Assembly (NCBI RefSeq): GCF_001021505.1
Contig: NZ_LDPO01000019.1
Coordinates: forward strand, 28,969-92,968
Direction of reading: 5' to 3'
Length of the DNA stretch: 64,000 nt
DNA from: Mycolicibacter heraklionensis
Lineage (GTDB): Bacteria > Actinomycetota > Actinomycetes > Mycobacteriales > Mycobacteriaceae
A program made the translations under genes and the position numbers. Below are positions 28,805 through 36,993 of the stretch, one piece after another. The first letter of the stretch is position 1. Every line of letters begins with the position of its first letter. The notes under the pieces were generated by a model, which saw only the letters and a program-made list of their open reading frames with translations, was not told where the DNA came from and ran no database searches.

Positions 28805-30061
28805 TCGCTGGTGCTCGGCGTGGGTGCGCAGATACGCGCCGGGGGAGTAGAACTCGTCGTAGAAGTCGGTGTCCAGGTGCTGGGCCTGCAAGTACATCAG
28901 CACGTGCACGGTCGGGACGGTGCCGGGCAGCTTGCCGAAGGTGTCGTAGATGTAGGACGCCTCGCAGGTGACCAGTTCGGCGATGCCGTCCGGTGCCAGC
29001 GCCGAACCGCGCACGGCCGGACTGTCCGACCACGGACCTGGCGTATCACGGTGGGACGGTCCACCCGGACCGAACTTCCGGGCGATCAGCTTGCGCACGC
29101 CCTCGGCAACGGAGGCGACATGCGGCGGGCTGAGCGTTTCGAAGTGGCCGGGTAACCCGGTGACATTCGGGAACGGCCAGCGCGGATCGGTGTCGGCGAC
29201 GAATCCCAGTCCGGGTGCTCGCGGGTCACCGGAGCCGCCCAGCACCGACAGCCGGTCCAGGCCGTCGAAGATCCAGCCGCCCAAGCCCATCGCCTGCAAG
29301 CCCAGCGCCCCATTGTGGGCCGCGATGGACAACTCGGCGCTGGCCTCGGTGAGGGTGTACTGCTCCACGAACGACAGCGGTATGGGATCGTCGGCATGCG
29401 CCAAACCGGAGAACGCTTGCACTCCCGGGATGTCGCGGCCGTTGACGTCATCGCGGACCGGATAGCCGTTGGCGGCGAAGAACCACAGATTCTCCAGCAG
29501 GTGCTCGGCCAAGTCGGCCACGTTGAATGCCAGCAGGCTGCCGGGGTGGTTGCCGATCCAGGTGTTGTGACCCTCCATGTAGGGCTCTTCGGCGGGCAGC
29601 TCCAGGCGGGTATCCGAAAGTCGCACATAGGAATCGGCGGTGTGGCCGATCCATTCTTCGATGGTGTCGAACGCTCTCGGTTCCTGGTCGCGCGTGGGCA
29701 GCAGGTAGCAGCCGGAGTCGTCGGTGAAGAACAGTTGGCTGGTGTGAAAGCCCGCCGCCGACGGCATGGCCCGCCCGGTGGCGCTGCCGGGGTAGCTCGG
29801 CAGCGCCGGGGCGTAGCGGGGATGGTGCGCGATGCCGTCGTGCCACCCGGTGACGCCGGCCATCAGCGACAGCAGCAGCGCCCGTTCCACCTCGGACAGC
29901 GGCTGCACCGGACGGCGGCTGGTGTAGGCCAGCGCACCGGCCGGAATGGCGCCGCCCACCGGGAAGCGCCGTGACCGGCGTCCGGTGATCGCGGCGAACA
30001 GCCCGAAACCGGTCGCCTGCGCCAGCGCGGCCCGTTCGTGGTCACTGATCACCAGGGCCAT
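28787..30061 (-). CDS. Conserved-looking protein of unknown function, 424 aa
   Basis: A 424-residue soluble protein that I cannot assign. It has no signal peptide or strong membrane segment. Visible features: several Trp- and His-rich blocks (GWHDGIAHHPRYAPALPSYP, NTWIGNHPGS, NLWFFAANGYPVRDDVNG), one GLGGWIFDGLDRLSVLGG stretch, and a Cys near the C-terminus (QRCWHGS). Codon use is normal for this genome. ATG 30061 lies 9 nt after the stop of the hemophore-like gene, so the two are probably co-transcribed. The C-terminus is read from within a relic of a duplicated hydrolase tail, so the natural end of the protein may have been altered. An enzyme with a histidine-rich site is possible but unproved. 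Confidence 0.7.
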   Translation of the reverse strand: MALVISDHERAALAQATGFGLFAAITGRRSRRFPVGGAIPAGALAYTSRRPVQPLSEVERALLLSLMAGVTGWHDGIAHHPRYAPALPSYPGSATGRAMPSAAGFHTSQLFFTDDSGCYLLPTRDQEPRAFDTIEEWIGHTADSYVRLSDTRLELPAEEPYMEGHNTWIGNHPGSLLAFNVADLAEHLLENLWFFAANGYPVRDDVNGRDIPGVQAFSGLAHADDPIPLSFVEQYTLTEASAELSIAAHNGALGLQAMGLGGWIFDGLDRLSVLGGSGDPRAPGLGFVADTDPRWPFPNVTGLPGHFETLSPPHVASVAEGVRKLIARKFGPGGPSHRDTPGPWSDSPAVRGSALAPDGIAELVTCEASYIYDTFGKLPGTVPTVHVLMYLQAQHLDTDFYDEFYSPGAYLRTHAEHQRCWHGS

Positions 30062-30070
30062 GGCCCGGAC

Positions 30071-30523
30071 CTACTTGCTGACGGTCTCCAGCAGCGTGGC
30101 CAGCTGGGTCGGCGAGACCGCGATCCCGCACTGGCTCTTCAGGTCGGTGAGCGGCTGGGCGATGCCCTGCAGGGTCGACAGCTGGTCGAGGTGGCCGATG
30201 AAGTAGCCCTGCACCGAGGACTTGGCCTGCTCCGCGGGCATGGTGGCCGCCGAGGTCAGCACGTCGTTGGCCTCGGGGTGCTCGCTGAGGAATCCACCGG
30301 CCTGGCTCAGCACGCCACTGGCAGTGCTGGCGAGCCCGGCGGCCGTGCAGGCGGCGGGTGCGGCGTCGGCCGGCGTGCTGGTCGTCAGCGTCGATGCGGC
30401 CACCGCACCAAGGATGCCGACGGCTGCCGCGCCGAGCGCGAGGCGGTTCAGCGAGCCTCGACGGAGGAGAGGCGATGCTGGGACCGCCGCGAGAACAGGG
30501 TCAGAAGTCGTGGTAATGCGCAT
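30071..30523 (-). CDS. Exported hemophore-like heme-binding protein
   Basis: A 150-residue secreted protein. The N-terminal signal has a basic start and a hydrophobic core (LALGAAAVGILGAVAASTLT) ending near ADAAPA. The mature part is all-helical with CTAAGLASTASGV, FLSEHPEANDVLT, QGYFIGHLDQ and a second Cys in LTDLKSQCGIAVSPTQ. This is the pattern of mycobacterial hemophore-type heme-binding proteins (Rv0203 family) with two cysteines. GAAGGGA lies 7 nt before ATG 30523. Likely role: binding heme outside the membrane. It sits 45 nt downstream of aspB; control by KstR2 is not evident. Confidence 0.75.
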   Translation of the reverse strand: MRITTTSDPVLAAVPASPLLRRGSLNRLALGAAAVGILGAVAASTLTTSTPADAAPAACTAAGLASTASGVLSQAGGFLSEHPEANDVLTSAATMPAEQAKSSVQGYFIGHLDQLSTLQGIAQPLTDLKSQCGIAVSPTQLATLLETVSK

Positions 30524-30568
30524 AGCAGTGGTCCCTTCGATCAGGTATTTCCAGCTTGGAAGGTAAAC

Positions 30569-31735
30569 CTACCGGAGCGGCAGCCAACCGCGGAGCCGGC
30601 GCAGTGCTTCGTCGATGTCGGCGGTGGGGCCGGCGAACGACAGCCGGACGAAGGTGTTGCCGCGTTCGGTGTCGAAGTCGACGCCCGGCGCCAGCGCCAG
30701 ACCGGTGTCGGCCAGCAGGCGCGCGCAGAACGCCAGCGAGTCGTCGGTGTGCTCCGCGACGTCGGCGTAGACATAGAACGCCCCGTCGGTGGGCGCCAAC
30801 TTCTCGATGCCCATGCTCCGCAGCCCGCCCAGCAGCAGCTCGCGGTTGGCGGCGTAATGCCGCAGGTGGCCTTGCGCTTCGGCGATCGCCTCCGGCGTGA
30901 ACGCGGCGACCGCGGCGTACTGGGCCAGCACCGGAGGGCAGATGGTGAAGTTACCGGTCAGGCAGTCCACCGCCCGGCGCAGTGCCGGCGGCACCAGCAG
31001 CCAGCCCAGTCGCCAGCCGGTCATCGCGAAGTACTTGGAGAAGCTGTTGGCCACCACCGCGTTGCGAGAGGTCTCCCACGCGCAGCTGGTCTGCGGGGCG
31101 CAATCGTAAACCAGGCCGTGGTAGACCTCATCGCTGATCAGTCGCACCCCGGCGGCGTCGCACCAGGCGGCGATCGCGGCCAGCTCCGCCGGCGCCAGCA
31201 CCGTGCCGGTCGGGTTGGCCGGGCTGGCGACGATCACCCCGGCCAGGGGCCCTTCGATCTCGGCCAACATCGCCGCGGTGGGCTGGAAGCGGGTCTCGGG
31301 GCCGCACGGGATCTCGACCACCTCGCAGCCCAGCGCGGTCAGGATGTTGCGGTAACAGGGATAACCGGGGCTGGCGATCGCCACCCGGTCGCCGGCGTCG
31401 AAGCAGGCCAGAAACGCCAGCAGGAAGCCGCCCGACGAGCCGGTGGTGACCACCACGTCGTCGGGGTCGACGGACAGCCCGTAGCGATCGGCGTACGAGC
31501 CGGCAATGGCCGAGCGCAGCTCCGGGATGCCCAGTGCGACGGTGTAGCCCAGTTCGTTGGTCTGTAGTGCCGCCGCGGCGGCGGCACGCACCGGTTCGGG
31601 GGCTCCCACACTGGGCTGGCCGGCCGACAGGTTCACCAAATCGCCATGGCTGCGTTGGCGTTCGGCGGCGGCCAGCCACACGTCCATCACATGGAACGGC
31701 GGGATGCCGGCGCGCAATGCGACGCGATCGGTCAT
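30569..31735 (-). CDS. aspB: AspB, PLP-dependent class I aminotransferase
   Basis: A 388-residue fold-type I aminotransferase. PLP-lysine motif NSFSKYFAMTGWRLGW, plus VIVASPANPTGTVLAPAEL and LISDEVYHGLVYD for cofactor contacts. M. tuberculosis aspB (Rv3565) follows fadE33 at the same place. Its role in steroid breakdown is not established. ATG 31735 overlaps the lipase stop as ATGA, placing it at the end of the KstR2-controlled fadD3 operon. Confidence 0.88.
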   Translation of the reverse strand: MTDRVALRAGIPPFHVMDVWLAAAERQRSHGDLVNLSAGQPSVGAPEPVRAAAAAALQTNELGYTVALGIPELRSAIAGSYADRYGLSVDPDDVVVTTGSSGGFLLAFLACFDAGDRVAIASPGYPCYRNILTALGCEVVEIPCGPETRFQPTAAMLAEIEGPLAGVIVASPANPTGTVLAPAELAAIAAWCDAAGVRLISDEVYHGLVYDCAPQTSCAWETSRNAVVANSFSKYFAMTGWRLGWLLVPPALRRAVDCLTGNFTICPPVLAQYAAVAAFTPEAIAEAQGHLRHYAANRELLLGGLRSMGIEKLAPTDGAFYVYADVAEHTDDSLAFCARLLADTGLALAPGVDFDTERGNTFVRLSFAGPTADIDEALRRLRGWLPLR

Positions 31736-32937
31736 GGGTTTTCCTCCGTCATGACGCGTTGCAGGAAGCGGGTGGAGTCGGGCATCGAGGCGATCACGGT
31801 GCCGGAATGGTCCTGATCGGGGTACAGGTGCAACTCCACGTCCTGATGATTGTCGACGAGCTGCTGGTGCAGGGTCTGGGTGGACAGCGGGGGCACGTCG
31901 GTGTCGAGCAGGCCCTGGCCCAGGAAGATGGGCCGATCGTAGCCCTCGACGGGGGTGCCCAGGAAGTTGTCGAGTGCGCTCTGGATGCCCGGCAGCGTGT
32001 CGATCCGGGCACTGAACAACTCATTGATACCGGTGTCGGCCACCTGCTGGTCCAGCGCGGGTTTGCACAGCGACTGCGCGAGGTCGGTCAAGGCTCGCCC
32101 CCGCGGCGTCAGCACCTGGTCGACGCCCAGGTCGGGACGCGCCTCGCGCAGGGCGGCAAGGATATACGAGGTGTAGCTGATCGCCGCCGGCGGCGTCGGG
32201 CGCGACGGCAGATCGGGACCGGCCTGCATGACCACTCGTTCGATGTTGGCCGGAGTCCCGGTGGCCACGACGCCGCGGTAGTCCAGGCCGGTGCCGGCGG
32301 TGAGCCTGGTGGCCCACCAGGCACTGCTGATGGCCGCGCCGCCGCCCTGGGATTGGCCGACGATCGCCCATTTGGGGGACAGCGGCAGATCCATCTGGTG
32401 GACGGCTCGTACGGAGTCGATCACCGAGTGCGCTTCGGTGGCGCTGTTGAGATAGCTCATCAGCCCCGGCGTGCCGAGCCCGACGTAATCCGTGCCGACC
32501 ACCGCATAGCCCTGGTCGAGCCAGTGCGACAGGTATTCGTTGTCGCGGGTGCTGCGCGGGCGGGCCGACGGGGTGCAGTCGTCGCCGAGACCGACGGTGC
32601 CGTGCGCCCAGGCGATCAGCGGCCATCCGGTCGCCGGCGGTGTACCGCGCGGCACAAAGACCGCGGCGGTGCTGACCGCAGGCCGGCCGTGCTGGTCGGG
32701 CGTGGCGTACAGGATCCGGAATGCCTTGGCGGCGCCGGTCACTGACAGCGCCGGGTCGAGCGGGACCGAGGTGATCAGCTCGCCCTCGGCGGGAATGCTG
32801 CCGGCGTACGTACGCGCGTCCAGTCCCGACCACCGCGGTCCCGGTTCAGCGGCGGCCGGTGCGGCCAGCGCCAGGACCACCAGCCCGACCGACAGCGAGG
32901 TCGTCGCCAGAAGGCGACCGCGGTGAGCCGAACTCAC
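31732..32937 (-). CDS. Secreted lipase/esterase (secretory lipase family)
   Basis: A 401-residue alpha/beta hydrolase with an N-terminal signal peptide (LLATTSLSVGLVVLALAAPA, cleavage after AAA). The nucleophile elbow is GQSQGG, preceded by WPLIAWAHGTVGLGDDC; the acid is probably in GLLDTDVPPLSTQ and the His in LYPDQDHSGTV. Resembles the actinobacterial secretory-lipase group (PF03583-like). It is locked into the operon by ATGA overlaps with both neighbours. M. tuberculosis has no gene here between fadE33 and aspB. A role in releasing sterols from esters outside the cytoplasm would fit the context but is inference. Confidence 0.82.
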   Translation of the reverse strand: MSSAHRGRLLATTSLSVGLVVLALAAPAAAEPGPRWSGLDARTYAGSIPAEGELITSVPLDPALSVTGAAKAFRILYATPDQHGRPAVSTAAVFVPRGTPPATGWPLIAWAHGTVGLGDDCTPSARPRSTRDNEYLSHWLDQGYAVVGTDYVGLGTPGLMSYLNSATEAHSVIDSVRAVHQMDLPLSPKWAIVGQSQGGGAAISSAWWATRLTAGTGLDYRGVVATGTPANIERVVMQAGPDLPSRPTPPAAISYTSYILAALREARPDLGVDQVLTPRGRALTDLAQSLCKPALDQQVADTGINELFSARIDTLPGIQSALDNFLGTPVEGYDRPIFLGQGLLDTDVPPLSTQTLHQQLVDNHQDVELHLYPDQDHSGTVIASMPDSTRFLQRVMTEENP

Positions 32938-33920
32938 CTGTTCAAGCCGAGGAAGGTGAACGGCTCGGCGACTTCGAAGTCCGCCGACGTCTCACCGGCG
33001 AAGATGTTGCTGTCGTCGGAGCCGAGGTCGAGCTTGCGCGCCGCGGCGCCCTCGCTGAAATCGAGCTTCTTCAGGTCCACCCAGAACACGTTGGGCGTCA
33101 ACGCAGATTCGAAGAAGTACAGCTTGCGGGTGTGGTGGGCGACCGTGCGCCAGCGGGTCGAGGAGATATTCGGCTCGTCCGGTGTTGAGATGCCGAACGG
33201 CACCGACACGTTGCGCACCACACTGAGCACCGAGGCGAGTGCGATCTTCATGTCCTCGGATTTCGGTACCGCGTTGACGTAGAACGAAGCCCGCGCGAAC
33301 CGGTCCGCGGCGCGATTGGTGCCCGGCAGCATGACGGTGCCGCCGAGCTGTTCCCAGTAGGAATTGACCGCGAGCTGTTGGTCGAAAATCGGCGAGTTCG
33401 TCATCACCTGGTACTGGCGGCCGTGGTGGATGACCTGTTTGCCGTCAACATATTCCACGATCGCACTGTCACCTTCGGCGTCCGACAGCGACAGGTGCAG
33501 GGTGGCCAGGCGGTTCTCGCCGGGCACGCCGTCGGTGACCACCGCGAACGGTTCGGCACTCAGCGCTGCGACGGCTTCGGCCACGGTGGCGAAGTTGTCC
33601 AGCACGTATTGCGCCCAGATGGAGATGCACAGGCCCGGCCCGCTGCCGTCGTATTCCGGGTACACGGATTCGGCCAGCCAGAGCAGGTTGGCGGACAAGC
33701 CGGCCTCGTTCAAACCGTCGGTGGTGCAGATGTCGTAGCCGGTGGCCACCACGCTGCCGTACTTCGCGGTCCATTCAATCGAGTTCGCCCCGGCCCGGCC
33801 GTCGCGCTTCACGCCTCGCGGCAACGACCACAGGTTGGTCGCCAAATCCAGCTTCCAGTCCATGGACCGCCCGGTGATGATGTTGCCGTTCGGGCCGAGG
33901 TAAACCAGTCGGGTGCACAT
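32934..33920 (-). CDS. Linear amide C-N hydrolase (choloylglycine hydrolase/penicillin V acylase family)
   Basis: A 328-residue Ntn-hydrolase. Cys2 follows the initiator Met (MCTRLVYLG), as needed for the autocatalytic N-terminal nucleophile. R18 and D21 (GRSMDW) and N175 (MTNSP) fall at the catalytic positions numbered the same in bile salt hydrolases; an Arg in DRFARA (207 or 210) may fill the last role. No signal peptide, so cytoplasmic. The family cleaves amides such as conjugated bile acids, penicillin V or N-acyl homoserine lactones. ATG 33920 lies 20 nt after fadE33, and its stop overlaps the lipase start, so it belongs to the KstR2 operon. This suggests release of an amide-linked steroid acid; the substrate is inference. 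Confidence 0.88.
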   Translation of the reverse strand: MCTRLVYLGPNGNIITGRSMDWKLDLATNLWSLPRGVKRDGRAGANSIEWTAKYGSVVATGYDICTTDGLNEAGLSANLLWLAESVYPEYDGSGPGLCISIWAQYVLDNFATVAEAVAALSAEPFAVVTDGVPGENRLATLHLSLSDAEGDSAIVEYVDGKQVIHHGRQYQVMTNSPIFDQQLAVNSYWEQLGGTVMLPGTNRAADRFARASFYVNAVPKSEDMKIALASVLSVVRNVSVPFGISTPDEPNISSTRWRTVAHHTRKLYFFESALTPNVFWVDLKKLDFSEGAAARKLDLGSDDSNIFAGETSADFEVAEPFTFLGLNR

Positions 33921-33940
33921 GCGGCTACCGTACGGGGCTG

Positions 33941-34897
33941 CTACAGCACCTCGGCCTGCAACCGGCGAAGATGCTGTGCCGGCGGGCCGAACAGCTGCGA
34001 ACTGCCGTGCGCGCGTTTGAAGTACAGCTGGATGTCGCTTTCCCAGGTGATCGCGATACCGCCGTGCAGCTGCACGGCTTCGCCGGCCACCTTGGAAAAC
34101 GCCTCGCTGGCAACCACCCGCGCCAACGCCGCCGAGGTCCCCGAGGGCTCGGCGATCGCGTCCTCGACGACGGCGCGGGCGGCCGCCACGGCCACGTACA
34201 GGTCGGCCATCCGGTGTTTGAGGGCCTGGAAACTGCCGATGGGCCGGCCGAACTGCACCCGGCTCTTGGTGTACTCCACGGTCAGCTCCAGGCAGCGGGC
34301 CGCGGCGCCGATCTGCTCGGCCGCCAACAGGATCGCCGCGTAGTCCGCGATGCCCGGGTCGTCTCCGATCGGTGTGGTCGCGGTGGCGGTGATCCGGCCC
34401 AGGCGTCGGGTGGGGTCCATGGTGGCCACCGGCTCGGTGCTGAATTCGCTCCACCGGGTGAGCTGGCTGCCGTCGGTGCCGATAACGACGTCGGCTGCGC
34501 CCACCAGATCCCCGTTGGCCGCGTAGTCGTCGTCGAAGACGACAGCTCCGATCACACCGCCCGCTGCGAGCTGTTCCAACGCTTCGGCGTCGGGCTCGGG
34601 CGCGGCCAGCAGCGCCAGCTCGGCCAGGATCGTGCCCAGCAGTGGGGTGGGCACCAGTGCCTTGCCCAGTTCCTCGAGAACGACTGCGGCGTCGCCCAGT
34701 TCGCCCCCGGCACCGCCGAGCTCCTCGGGCACCACCAGGGCGGCGGCGCCGACCTGCTCGCACAGCAGCTGCCACAGCGTCTCGTCGTAGCCGCGCTCGG
34801 ACTCCATCGCCGCCCGTACCGCTTCGGGTGTGGCGTGCTTGTCGACCAGCGCGGCCACGGTCTGGCGCAGCAGGTCGCGTTCGTCGTTACGGGCCAC
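33941..34897 (-). CDS. fadE33: FadE33, acyl-CoA dehydrogenase-like subunit
   Basis: A 318-residue acyl-CoA dehydrogenase-fold protein at the position of Rv3564. It keeps EYTKSRVQFGRPIGSFQALK and VAGEAVQLHGGIAITWESD, but it is shorter than typical catalytic FadE proteins, as usual for one partner of the mycobacterial heteromeric dehydrogenases. Part of the HIP-CoA (steroid ring C/D) pathway. GTG 34897 abuts the fadE32 stop with no spacer. Confidence 0.88.
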   Translation of the reverse strand: MARNDERDLLRQTVAALVDKHATPEAVRAAMESERGYDETLWQLLCEQVGAAALVVPEELGGAGGELGDAAVVLEELGKALVPTPLLGTILAELALLAAPEPDAEALEQLAAGGVIGAVVFDDDYAANGDLVGAADVVIGTDGSQLTRWSEFSTEPVATMDPTRRLGRITATATTPIGDDPGIADYAAILLAAEQIGAAARCLELTVEYTKSRVQFGRPIGSFQALKHRMADLYVAVAAARAVVEDAIAEPSGTSAALARVVASEAFSKVAGEAVQLHGGIAITWESDIQLYFKRAHGSSQLFGPPAQHLRRLQAEVL

Positions 34898-35863
34898 TTA
34901 GATCGCCTCCAACACTCGCCGCCGATGGGCGGTCGGATCACCCCAGGCCGGGCGCAGGGCCTGCACCCGCAGCAGCCACAGCGACAAGTCGCACTCGCTG
35001 GTGAAGCCGATGGCGCCGTGGGTCTGCAGCGCCGAATGCGCGGCCAGCAGAGCGGCGTCGGATGCGGCCACCTTGGCGGCGCTGACGTCGCGGGCGGTGT
35101 CGGCGGACTTGTCATCGAGCGACAGGGCCGCCCCGTACACCAGCGGGCGGGCCAGCTCGAGCGCGATGTGCACGTCGGCCAGCTTGTGCTTGATGGCCTG
35201 GTAGCCGCCGATCACCCGGCCGAACTGGGTGCGCTGCTTGGCGTAGTCGACGGCGGTGTTCAGCATCGCCTGGCCGGCCCCGATCAGCTGTGCGGCGGTG
35301 GCCAGGGCGCCCAGCTCGTAGGCGCGGGCGGTGTCGGCGTCCCAGGTCGGTCCGGTGGCGGTGACGTCGAAGACACCGCGGCTGGGGTCCACCGAGGCGT
35401 GCCGGGTGCCGGCCTGTGCCGTGCCGGCCTGGCCGTTGTCGGCGAGCAGGATCAAGTCGGCGCGGTCGGCGTCGACAGCGCGGGGAGTGTGCGGTGGCAG
35501 CGCCGCGGTGGCGATCAGCTCACCGGCGGCCAGCCCGGCCAGCTGCGCACCGGCCTCGGGTGAGCCGGCCAGCAGGGTCGGCGCCACCGCAATGGATTCC
35601 ACCACCGGGCCGGGCACGCACCAGCGGCCCAGCGCCTCGATGGCCAGCACCACGTCGACGGTGTGCGCACCGATGCCGTCGAACTCCTCCGGCACCGCCA
35701 GCGCCGTCACGCCGAGTTCGCTGAGCTGATTCCACACCCGACGGCCCGGCTCGGCGTCGCCCCGCGACCAGGCGCGCACCGCACCGGGCACGTCGGCGGC
35801 ACCCAGGGCGGCGTCAATGCTGGCCGCGAAGTCGCGCTGCTCTTGGTCCAGATCGAATTTCAT
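34898..35863 (-). CDS. fadE32: FadE32, acyl-CoA dehydrogenase-like subunit
   Basis: A 321-residue acyl-CoA dehydrogenase-fold protein, orthologue by order and sequence of Rv3563. It has VDYAKQRTQFGRVIGGYQAIK and LQTHGAIGFTSECDLSLW. In M. tuberculosis FadE31 and FadE32 form a mixed complex that acts late in ring C/D breakdown. The start overlaps the fadE31 stop (ATGA), typical of obligate partners made in equal amounts. Confidence 0.88.
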   Translation of the reverse strand: MKFDLDQEQRDFAASIDAALGAADVPGAVRAWSRGDAEPGRRVWNQLSELGVTALAVPEEFDGIGAHTVDVVLAIEALGRWCVPGPVVESIAVAPTLLAGSPEAGAQLAGLAAGELIATAALPPHTPRAVDADRADLILLADNGQAGTAQAGTRHASVDPSRGVFDVTATGPTWDADTARAYELGALATAAQLIGAGQAMLNTAVDYAKQRTQFGRVIGGYQAIKHKLADVHIALELARPLVYGAALSLDDKSADTARDVSAAKVAASDAALLAAHSALQTHGAIGFTSECDLSLWLLRVQALRPAWGDPTAHRRRVLEAI

Positions 35864-36993
35864 TTCTTCTCCCGGGGCAGGCCCAGCAGCCGCTCGGCGA
35901 TGATATTGCGCTGAATCTCGTTGGTGCCGGCGTAGATCGGGCCGCCGAGGGAGAACAGGTAACCGTGGGTCCAGGCGTCGGCGAGTTCCCCGTCGACGCC
36001 GCGGATGTCCAGGCCGGTCTGGTGCAGGGCAACGTCGAGGTCGGACCAGAACACCTTGGTCACCGAGGATTCCGCACCCAGCTCGCCGCCGGCAGCCAGC
36101 CGGGTGACGGTGCCGAAGGTCTGCAATCGGTAGGCCTGCGCCTTGATCCAGGCGTCGGCGACGCGGTCGGTGAACGCCGGATCGCTACCGTGCTGCTTCC
36201 ACATGCTCGCCAGTTTCTCGGCGCCCACCAGGAACCGGGCCGGGCTGCGCAGGCTCATGCCGCGTTCGTTGCTCGACGTGCTCATCGCGGCGCGCCAGCC
36301 CTCGTTCGGCACGCCGATCACGTCGTTGTCCGGCACGAAGACGTCGTCGAGGAAGATCTCGCCGAAGCCGGTCTCGCCGCCCAGCTGTTCGATGGCGCGC
36401 ACGGTGATCCCGTCGGCTTTCAGGTCGAACATGAAGTAGGTCAGGCCGTGGTGGCGTTGGGCCTCCGGGTCGGAACGGAACAGCCCGAAGCCGCGCTCGC
36501 CGAACGGGGCGCGCGAGCTCCAGATCTTCTGCCCGTTGAGTTTCCAGCCACCGTCGACTTTGGTCGCCGTCGAGCGCAGCGATGCCAGGTCACTGCCGGA
36601 CTCCGGCTCCGACCACGCCTGTGCCCAGATCTCCTCGCCGCTGGCCATCTTCGGCAGCACTCGGTCCAGTTGCTCCTGCGTGCCGTGCGCGAACAGCGTC
36701 GGCGCCAGCATCGAGGTGCCGTTGGCGCTGGCCCGTCCCGGTGCACCGGCGCGGAAGTACTCCTCCTCGTACACCACCCACTGCAGCAGGGTGGCGTCGC
36801 GCCCGCCGTATTTCTTCGGCCAGGCGATCACCGACAGGCCGGCGTCGAAAAGCACCTTGTCCCAGCGGCGGTGCTGCTCGAAGCCCTCGGCGGTGTCGTA
36901 GGACGCGACCGGGAACTTGTCGGAGTTCGCGGCCAGGAAGTCGCGGACCTCGGCCCGAAAGGCCTCGGTCTCGTCATCGAAATTCAGGTCCAT
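35860..36993 (-). CDS. fadE31: FadE31, acyl-CoA dehydrogenase
   Basis: A 377-residue acyl-CoA dehydrogenase with the full set of FAD-contact motifs (AWSEPESGSDLASLRS, LNGQKIWSSRAPFGERGFG, GTNEIQRNIIAERLLGLP). Matches Rv3562. Probable partner of FadE32. ATG 36993 directly abuts the fadD3 stop, so it is the second gene of the operon. Confidence 0.9.
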   Translation of the reverse strand: MDLNFDDETEAFRAEVRDFLAANSDKFPVASYDTAEGFEQHRRWDKVLFDAGLSVIAWPKKYGGRDATLLQWVVYEEEYFRAGAPGRASANGTSMLAPTLFAHGTQEQLDRVLPKMASGEEIWAQAWSEPESGSDLASLRSTATKVDGGWKLNGQKIWSSRAPFGERGFGLFRSDPEAQRHHGLTYFMFDLKADGITVRAIEQLGGETGFGEIFLDDVFVPDNDVIGVPNEGWRAAMSTSSNERGMSLRSPARFLVGAEKLASMWKQHGSDPAFTDRVADAWIKAQAYRLQTFGTVTRLAAGGELGAESSVTKVFWSDLDVALHQTGLDIRGVDGELADAWTHGYLFSLGGPIYAGTNEIQRNIIAERLLGLPREKK

